This document shows positions 13,421 through 18,945 of a stretch of 21,004 bases of DNA, one piece after another. The notes under the pieces are model-generated. The model made no database searches and was not told the DNA's origin. It was given only the letters and a program-made list of their open reading frames with translations. A program made the position numbers and the translations under genes. Origin of the DNA: JBDKFK01 sp039798745 (GTDB taxonomy: Bacteria; Patescibacteriota; Microgenomatia; UBA1406; GWC2-37-13); the NCBI GenBank assembly GCA_039798745.1, contig JBDKFK010000027.1, positions 1 through 21,004 of the forward strand. The letters run 5' to 3'. The stretch's first letter is position 1, and each line of letters starts with the position of its first letter.

Positions 13421-14488
13421 ATGACACCCATGCCAAAAGATAGAGCTATAGTTTATATCGACAAATCATCAGTCGGTTTGTATACCCCAAAACTGGGACG
13501 TATCGTTACGGTACCGTTTCCTACAAACGCCGTTTCAGATATTGAGTTGATGGACTACGACTCATTCGATATCTTCATGAAAACATTTTTGGATGAAAAT
13601 CATATTCTGCCGCATGAAGCGCTTATTATTCTTTCACCTCAGGTCATCTTTGAAAAGAAAATCATGGAACAGGGATCAATAGCGCGTGCGGAACTTATAC
13701 AAGAGTTTAATGACGCCGTCCCGTTTGATGACGTTGCATCTAAAATATATACAATTGACGGCCTCTCTTCCGCCATCGCAACTAACAATGAACTTCTTAA
13801 CGCGTTTAAACGATTTTTCAAAGCAAATAGCTGGTACGTTCTTAGCATTATGCCCATGACCGCGCTCGATAAACCATATGCTAGTAAAACCACACTTGAT
13901 AATGACATAGTACAGTATGCTATGCGTAAATTTGATGAACTTAAGCAGCTTGACATGTCAGATCAGGATGAACCAACTGATGAAAGTTACTTCAAATATA
14001 ACAACACGCCAAGTAAACATAGCAAAACAACTGTGCCTATTTTGCTTGCTGTCTTTGCCGTTCTGATTGGGGTACTGGGATTTCTTTTGTGGATGCAAAG
14101 AATCCCCCAGCAACCTATAAATGCGACCGTAACTCCAACGGCTTTTATCATGCCAACCCTCACGCCTACTCTCATACCCACCTTAACTGCGACAGATTCT
14201 GCCACACTCAAGCTTGACCAATACAAAGTACAGGTTCTCAACGGAGCGGGACCAATAGCTGCCGGCGAAACGGTCAGACAAACCATGCAAAACATGGGAT
14301 TCAAGAATATTCTGGTAAATAATATAGGTACCCTCTCGACAAAATCGCTGATTGTTTTCTCAAACAAGATGCCCCCGGAAACGCGTGTCATTATCATTAA
14401 CAACCTCAAACAAACGCTTGGCGACCTGTCAGTACAGGAAACAACTGAAACACAGTTTGATATTATTTTAACTATCGGTAAACCATAA
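13421..14488 (+). CDS. PilM-like / LytR_C fusion membrane protein
   Basis: A 355-aa protein in three parts. Residues about 5-150 resemble a reduced PilM-type actin-like fold: IVYIDKSSVGLYTP near the start, LIILSPQVIFEKK near 67, FNDAVPFDDVASKIY near 91, and LSIMPMTALDK near 141. A single membrane segment follows at about 205-224. A Pro/Thr-rich linker (PTAFIMPTLTPT type) then leads to a C-terminal LytR_C-like domain (about 268-355, starting KVQVLNGAGPIAAGETV). The order puts the PilM part in the cytoplasm and LytR_C outside, so it may join PilM, PilN and PilO functions and reach the cell wall in one chain. The ATG is 1 base after the previous stop, and the gene closes the pilus operon. The LytR_C call is good; the PilM call is weaker and based on pattern and position. 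Confidence 0.7.
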   Translation: MTPMPKDRAIVYIDKSSVGLYTPKLGRIVTVPFPTNAVSDIELMDYDSFDIFMKTFLDENHILPHEALIILSPQVIFEKKIMEQGSIARAELIQEFNDAVPFDDVASKIYTIDGLSSAIATNNELLNAFKRFFKANSWYVLSIMPMTALDKPYASKTTLDNDIVQYAMRKFDELKQLDMSDQDEPTDESYFKYNNTPSKHSKTTVPILLAVFAVLIGVLGFLLWMQRIPQQPINATVTPTAFIMPTLTPTLIPTLTATDSATLKLDQYKVQVLNGAGPIAAGETVRQTMQNMGFKNILVNNIGTLSTKSLIVFSNKMPPETRVIIINNLKQTLGDLSVQETTETQFDIILTIGKP

Positions 14489-14511
14489 CGGGAATACTCA
14501 AACTATATCAC

Positions 14512-14540
14512 TTGACAACACCTTAAAACTTCCTTATTCT
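14512..14540 (+). promoter_or_regulatory. Sigma70-type promoter of the 50-aa gene
   Basis: TTGACA (14512-14517) and TATTCT (14535-14540) are separated by exactly 17 bases. The predicted start near 14547 leaves about 29 bases before the ATG at 14576, with no Shine-Dalgarno site. Confidence 0.7.
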
Positions 14541-14575
14541 AATAATAGTCCTCATTTATTAGTTATTTTAGTGCT

Positions 14576-14728
14576 ATGAAAAAAAAGGCTACCAAGTCTA
14601 AAGCAAAAACTGTCCGACGTCCTTCATCGGCCGAAGCCACAGACAGCATGATAATAAAGTTCGGCGCTGTGTTTGTAATAGTTGCCGGATTTTTGTTGCT
14701 TATGTATGTTGTAAAATTCTATATCTAA
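14576..14728 (+). CDS. Small basic single-pass membrane protein (50 aa)
   Basis: A 50-codon reading frame with its own consensus promoter. The first 16 residues are highly basic (MKKKATKSKAKTVRR), residues 25-46 are one hydrophobic membrane segment ending FLLLMYVVKF, and the chain ends YI. The charge distribution predicts the N-terminus in the cytoplasm. It lies between the pilus operon and the probable major pilin gene, is preceded by a TTGACA promoter and starts without a Shine-Dalgarno site. I recognise no family. It could be a small regulator or an accessory subunit of the pilus or another membrane complex; only the position suggests this. An AT-rich inverted repeat (14768-14797) follows. 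Confidence 0.65.
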   Translation: MKKKATKSKAKTVRRPSSAEATDSMIIKFGAVFVIVAGFLLLMYVVKFYI

Positions 14729-14767
14729 CGATATCGTAACTTATAAATGAGACTCTATTTCTAAGAA

Positions 14768-14797
14768 ATAATTAGATTGTTTTTATAGTCTAATTAT
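14768..14797. repeat. AT-rich inverted repeat between the 50-aa gene and the pilin
   Basis: ATAATTAGA (14768-14776) and TCTAATTAT (14789-14797) form a perfect 9-bp inverted repeat with a 12-base, T-rich centre. It is 27 bases before the TTGACA of the pilin promoter, so it could be a transcript end for the small gene or a binding site for a regulator of the pilin promoter. Confidence 0.5.
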
Positions 14798-14823
14798 ATG
14801 CTTTGCACATTAGCAGAAAGCTC

Positions 14824-14872
14824 TTGACAAACATCTGAAATTTATATAATCTCTTTATTAGTGGGGACTAAT
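14824..14872 (+). promoter_or_regulatory. Major pilin promoter with start-site hairpin
   Basis: TTGACA (14824-14829) and TATAAT (14845-14850), both perfect consensus boxes but 15 bases apart. The predicted start is near 14857, where ATTAGT-GGGG-ACTAAT (14857-14872) begins, so the mRNA would open with a 6-bp hairpin. The leader is about 39 bases, with no Shine-Dalgarno site before the ATG at 14896. Confidence 0.7.
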
Positions 14873-14895
14873 TATTAGCAATTTGTACAAACTGT

Positions 14896-15363
14896 ATGAA
14901 AAAAAAATCAATTTTCCAGAGAGGGTTTACACTCATCGAACTTCTCGTTGTTATCGGTATTCTTGCAATCTTGCTGGCGATCACACTTGTCGCTATTAAT
15001 CCGACCAAACAATTCCAGCAATCAAATAATACAAAAAGAAGAAGTGATGTAAACGCAATTCTCAATGCTATTAATCAGTATCAGGCTGATAATAAAGGGG
15101 CTCTTCCCGGAGGTATCACCGCAACCGCAGCTGTCATAGGAGACGACACAGCTAACGGTCAGGTAGATCTCTGCGCAACCCTTGTACCTGAATATATCGC
15201 GGCGCTTCCCGTTGATCCTCTGACAAATAACGGAGCCCCAGTAACCGATTGTGCCGCAGCATACGACACAAACTATACCGTAGTTCAAGGAGCCAGTGAT
15301 AACAGAATCTCTATCGCTGCACCTGCTGCCGAACTCGGCGAAACAATCTCGGTCACTCGTTAA
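14896..15363 (+). CDS. Probable major type IV pilin
   Basis: A 155-aa type IVa-style prepilin: leader MKKKSIFQRG, cut after G10, then FTLIELLVVIGILAILLAI with Glu at mature position 5. INPTKQFQQSNNTKRRSD and AILNAINQYQADNKG follow, the usual pattern of CPR major pilins. The small Ala/Thr-rich head has two Cys (in DLCATL and VTDCAAAY) that could form the disulphide loop common in pilins. It stands alone rather than in the minor-pilin operon, between a consensus promoter and a strong intrinsic terminator, which fits the high expression needed for a fibre subunit. PilB and PilC upstream would assemble it; prepilin peptidase is not in the window. Major status is inferred from length and expression signals. 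Confidence 0.9.
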   Translation: MKKKSIFQRGFTLIELLVVIGILAILLAITLVAINPTKQFQQSNNTKRRSDVNAILNAINQYQADNKGALPGGITATAAVIGDDTANGQVDLCATLVPEYIAALPVDPLTNNGAPVTDCAAAYDTNYTVVQGASDNRISIAAPAAELGETISVTR

Positions 15364-15381
15364 GACACACGTGTTAAGAGT

Positions 15382-15414
15382 AAAAAACACCCCGCTCGGC
15401 GGGGTGTTTTTTTT
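15382..15414 (+). terminator. Intrinsic terminator of the major pilin gene
   Basis: CACCCCGC (15388-15395) pairs with GCGGGGTG (15399-15406) around TCG. The stem is flanked by an A-run before and a run of eight T after. This is a textbook Rho-independent terminator, 19 bases after the pilin stop, and works best on the plus strand. It is the only U-tract terminator I find in the window. Confidence 0.93.
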
Positions 15415-15427
15415 GATCGTATTGGCG

Positions 15428-15433
15428 TATAAT
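15428..15433 (+). promoter_or_regulatory. -10 box of the second receiver gene (near-leaderless)
   Basis: TATAAT ends 13 bases before the ATG at 15447, giving a predicted leader of about 7 bases. The -35 position overlaps the T-run of the pilin terminator and has no good match. Confidence 0.5.
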
Positions 15434-15446
15434 TACTCATACCGCT

Positions 15447-15824
15447 ATGAATACTCAATCAATCCTGCTTATCGAAGATGACCAGCTCCTGCGTGAAATG
15501 TATATGGAATGCCTTGCTTCAGATACGTTTAGTGTAACTCCTGCCCGTGACGGCGAGGAGGCACTTCAAAAACTGCCAGAACGGCACTGGGATCTTGTTC
15601 TTCTGGATATGATGCTTCCTAAAATAAATGGCTATGAGATACTCAAACGTATGCAAACGGAGCCAGATTTAAAAAAATACCGGAAACTCGTGCTTATGAC
15701 CAATGTAGAACCTGACAATGAATTTAATGAAGCAGTAAAGATGGCTGATGGATATATCACCAAAAGTGAGTATGACCCGGATCAGTTTATTAAAAGAATA
15801 ACATCATTCCTCGCGGGCGCATAA
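15447..15824 (+). CDS. Single-domain response regulator (CheY-like), second copy
   Basis: A 125-aa complete receiver domain without output domain. D11/D12 form the acid pocket, D54 (LLDMMLP) is the phospho-acceptor, T85 (LMTN) and K106 (ITKS) are conserved. It shares the general pattern of the receiver at 6966-7337 (IEDD near the start, K-S after the last strand) but is clearly diverged, so the two are probably not interchangeable. It lies between the pilin terminator and the VirD4-like ATPase gene, 39 bases upstream of the latter, with its own TATAAT box and no Shine-Dalgarno site. The partner kinase is not in the window; the Hpt protein at 6555-6962 could feed both receivers. Confidence 0.92.
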   Translation: MNTQSILLIEDDQLLREMYMECLASDTFSVTPARDGEEALQKLPERHWDLVLLDMMLPKINGYEILKRMQTEPDLKKYRKLVLMTNVEPDNEFNEAVKMADGYITKSEYDPDQFIKRITSFLAGA

Positions 15825-15851
15825 TACGCTACAACTAACGCTCAGTTAGTA

Positions 15852-15857
15852 TATAAT
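15852..15857 (+). promoter_or_regulatory. -10 box of the VirD4-like ATPase gene (leaderless type)
   Basis: TATAAT is followed by exactly 6 bases and then the ATG at 15864, so transcription is expected to start on the A of the start codon. No good -35 box was found. Confidence 0.55.
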
Positions 15858-15863
15858 TTTGAT

Positions 15864-18209
15864 ATGGATTTTACCGTGCTTTCTGATCTCATGGTTACCG
15901 TCGCTCTTTCTTTTGCCGCTGTTCTCGTGGCCATCATAATCACCTCTGTCTTTATATATTTTCTTGTCCTTTATTCACGTCTCAAAAAACGCGAGCAGAT
16001 TTCGCTGGAGATGATTACGCTTGAGGTGAAAATGCCTAAAGATAATGAAATCAAAATTGATGCCGCTGAACAGATGTTTGCTTCGTTTGCATCACTAAAG
16101 AAAGTGGGGTGGCTTTCATTCCTTGATCTGGATGATGTCCTCGCTTTCGAGCTTGTAGGCCGGAAAGGCGAGATACGGTTCTACGTCTCGGCTCCCGCGC
16201 GGATAGTCGATTTAATAGAAAAAACAATTTATGGATATTATCCTTCTGCCGATATTCAGAAAGTAGACGAACCGAATATCTTTAATGAAAGCGGCAGCGT
16301 TTCCTATGGGTTTCTTGTTCAGAAAGAAGCTTCTTATATGCCTCTCAAGGGATTTAAGGATCTGCCTACCGATCCTCTCGCCAATATCAGCTCAAGTCTA
16401 TCTAAGATGGACGATGGTGAAGGTGCGATGATTCAGATTCTTATACGTGCGGCTGACTCAAAATGGAAACGCTTGGGCAAATCATATGTTGCATCTGTCA
16501 AAAAAAACGAAGCTACCCCTGACAAAGCAACCTTTAAATCAGACGCTAAAATGCTTGAGCGAGTAGATGACAAATGTTCTAAAACAGGATTTGAGACAAT
16601 GATCCGCTGTGTCGTTTCGGCACGAAGACCCGAAATGGCCAACGCTCATCTACGCAATATACTGTCCTCGTTCTCCCAGTTTGCATCCGATTCCAACAGT
16701 CTCAAAAAAGGGCGTATTTTGGTAAAGGGTGGATTTATGACAAATTTTATATATAAATTTTTCCCTGTATTCGAACCTCCATTTTTCAAGACAGTCAATA
16801 TTTTTTCCTCTGACGAACTAGCAACTATATTTCATTTTCCCAACAAAACAGTCGAAACACCGAATATAGTATGGCTCAAAGCAAAAACCGCACCTGTCTC
16901 CACAGATGTGCCTCAGAGTGGTGGAACACTTATGGGCTTCGGCTATTATCGGGGTATTCGCAGACCCGTACATATTAGCGAAAAAGACCGTATGCGTCAC
17001 ACATATATTATTGGTAAGACCGGCACGGGTAAATCTGAGCTTCTTATTGAGATGATAAAACAGGACGTTAAATCAGGTAAAGGCGTCTGTGTTATAGACC
17101 CTCACGGAGATCTCATTGACGACGTCCTCAGATATGTGCCACCCAACCGCGCTGAGGATGTGATTTACTTTGACCCTTCCGATGTTGAGCGCCCCATGGG
17201 TCTCAACCTCCTGGAAGCGCAGACTGAGGATCAAAAGCATTTTATAACAGGCGCGATCATCAATCTTATGTACAAGCTCTATGATCCACAGAGAACGGGT
17301 ATTATAGGTCCGCGGTTTGAGCATGCTGTCCGTAACGCGATGCTTACCGTAATGTATGAAGAGGGTTCTACATTCATTGAGATCATGAGAATTCTGCAGG
17401 ACTCAAAATTTGTTCAGGAGATACTTCCAAAGGTGCAGGATCCTATTATTCGTCGGTACTGGACCGATCAGATTGCTCAGACTTCAGACTTTCATAAATC
17501 AGAAACGCTCGATTATATCGTTTCAAAATTCGGCCGATTTGTAACAAATCGTATGATGCGCAATATTATTGGACAGTCCAAAAGCGCTTTTGATTTCCGA
17601 AAAGTAATGGACGAGCAGAAGATTCTTCTCGTGAATTTATCAAAAGGAAAACTGGGCGAAGAAAACTCTACATTCCTTGGACTGCTCATAGTACCCAAAA
17701 TCCTCTCTGCCGCTATGAGCCGTGTTGATGTTCCGCAAGATCAGCGCAAAGAATTTTTCCTCTATGTGGACGAGTTCCAGAATTTTGCTACCCCAGATTT
17801 TGAAGTCATTTTATCTGAGGCAAGAAAGTATAAACTAGCTCTTACCGTAGCCAACCAGTTTATTGGACAGATGGAAGAAGGAGTGAAAAATGCTATATTC
17901 GGCAATGTCGGAACCATCGCCTGTCTGCGTGTAGGCGTTACCGACGCTAATTTTCTACAACGTGAGTTTCAACCTGTTTTTGGCGAATCAGACATCATAA
18001 ACCAGGAACGTTTTCACGCGTATATGAAAACCATAGTTAACAACGAACCTGTCGCCCCGTTCTCAATAGATATGACAAAAGATATGAGTAAGCTGAAAGC
18101 TGAAGCTAATGAAAAAATAGCCCGGGCGATTATCCAACTTTCCCGCCTCAAATATGGACGTCCACGTGAGTTTGTAGAAGCTGAAATCTCTCAACGAGCC
18201 CGTTTGTGA
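15864..18209 (+). CDS. VirD4/TraG-like type IV secretion coupling ATPase
   Basis: A 781-aa membrane-anchored ATPase. One membrane segment lies at about 8-36; residues about 45-370 are a soluble region I cannot assign. The motor domain follows with Walker A IGKTGTGKS (GKTGTGKS at 384-391), VIDPHGDLIDD just after it, and Walker B FLYVDEFQNF near 632-641. ANQFIGQMEEGVKNAIFGNVGT near 670-690 is the conserved region typical of TraG/TrwB/VirD4-type (DUF87-like) hexameric DNA pumps. Family members bring DNA or protein substrates to a type IV secretion channel. No VirB4, relaxase or channel subunits are seen in the window, so the partner system is elsewhere or absent. Placement next to pilus genes raises the possibility of DNA uptake or cell-to-cell transfer; inference only. 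It has a leaderless-type start. Confidence 0.85.
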   Translation: MDFTVLSDLMVTVALSFAAVLVAIIITSVFIYFLVLYSRLKKREQISLEMITLEVKMPKDNEIKIDAAEQMFASFASLKKVGWLSFLDLDDVLAFELVGRKGEIRFYVSAPARIVDLIEKTIYGYYPSADIQKVDEPNIFNESGSVSYGFLVQKEASYMPLKGFKDLPTDPLANISSSLSKMDDGEGAMIQILIRAADSKWKRLGKSYVASVKKNEATPDKATFKSDAKMLERVDDKCSKTGFETMIRCVVSARRPEMANAHLRNILSSFSQFASDSNSLKKGRILVKGGFMTNFIYKFFPVFEPPFFKTVNIFSSDELATIFHFPNKTVETPNIVWLKAKTAPVSTDVPQSGGTLMGFGYYRGIRRPVHISEKDRMRHTYIIGKTGTGKSELLIEMIKQDVKSGKGVCVIDPHGDLIDDVLRYVPPNRAEDVIYFDPSDVERPMGLNLLEAQTEDQKHFITGAIINLMYKLYDPQRTGIIGPRFEHAVRNAMLTVMYEEGSTFIEIMRILQDSKFVQEILPKVQDPIIRRYWTDQIAQTSDFHKSETLDYIVSKFGRFVTNRMMRNIIGQSKSAFDFRKVMDEQKILLVNLSKGKLGEENSTFLGLLIVPKILSAAMSRVDVPQDQRKEFFLYVDEFQNFATPDFEVILSEARKYKLALTVANQFIGQMEEGVKNAIFGNVGTIACLRVGVTDANFLQREFQPVFGESDIINQERFHAYMKTIVNNEPVAPFSIDMTKDMSKLKAEANEKIARAIIQLSRLKYGRPREFVEAEISQRARL

Positions 18210-18215
18210 TATACT
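18207..18215 (+). promoter_or_regulatory. Extended -10 promoter of the flavoprotein gene
   Basis: TG-A-TATACT (18207-18215) overlaps the TGA stop of the ATPase gene and ends 7 bases before the ATG at 18223. The predicted start is at about 18222, so the mRNA is effectively leaderless. Confidence 0.5.
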
Positions 18216-18222
18216 AACCCCT

Positions 18223-18945
18223 ATGATCAGTACGTACCATACACATTTACTGTCAAAAAAACAGCTAACAGATGATGTATATATCTTTACGTTTGCTGCC
18301 GACCCTCTGGAACCCCTTCAGTTTGTCGCGGGACAGTATCTGATACTCCACGTTCCTCAGGCCGGCGCAGATACAGCCAGAAGACTGTACTCAATAGTAT
18401 CAGCCGCATACGAACCAAGCACATTCGACCTTATCGTCCAGGTCTTTCCCAACGGGGTAGCGTCACAGTATCTGCTCAACATAACAGAAAAGGATACAGT
18501 ACTATTTCAGGGACCCGCGGGTATTTTCACCCTCAAAAATACCCCCCATGATATGGTTTTTTTCGCCACTGGCACAGGCTATGCTCCTATGCACAGTATG
18601 ATTCATGACCTATTTAAAAATAACTTCCCCGGAACTATTCATCTGTACTGGGGTTTTTCTACGCTGAAAGATGTGTACTACTACGAAATTCTTACACAAA
18701 TGGCAGCTGACCATCCCAACTTTAAATTTCATATCTGCCTCACTCGCGAAGCAAATATGCCGGACTTAAAATACTTTGCCCGGGGAAGAATAACTGCGGT
18801 GTGGGAAAATACACTATACGCGAAGAGTAACGAAGCTATCTATGATTATTATATCTGCAGCGGCCGAGAAACAGTTGAGTCACTGAAACAGTATCTTCTC
18901 AGTAAAGGTATAAGCAAGGAATATATTCACTCCGAAAAATTTTAA
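18223..18945 (+). CDS. Ferredoxin-NADP reductase-like FAD/NAD(P) oxidoreductase
   Basis: A 240-aa protein with the two-domain ferredoxin-NADP+ reductase fold. The N-terminal FAD-binding barrel (about 1-100) carries the RLYS motif (54-57) that holds the flavin, after VAGQYLILHVP, and ends in GPAGIFTL (97-104). The C-terminal NAD(P)-binding part begins FFATGTGYAPMHSMI (G117, G119, P122) and closes with YICSGRETVESLK and the final EKF, the usual C-terminus of the family. There is no 2Fe-2S domain, so it needs a separate partner to exchange electrons. Complete length, cytosolic. In a reduced genome it may serve redox balance. It starts 13 bases after the ATPase gene, and its stop overlaps the stop of the convergent surface-protein gene. 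Confidence 0.93.
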   Translation: MISTYHTHLLSKKQLTDDVYIFTFAADPLEPLQFVAGQYLILHVPQAGADTARRLYSIVSAAYEPSTFDLIVQVFPNGVASQYLLNITEKDTVLFQGPAGIFTLKNTPHDMVFFATGTGYAPMHSMIHDLFKNNFPGTIHLYWGFSTLKDVYYYEILTQMAADHPNFKFHICLTREANMPDLKYFARGRITAVWENTLYAKSNEAIYDYYICSGRETVESLKQYLLSKGISKEYIHSEKF

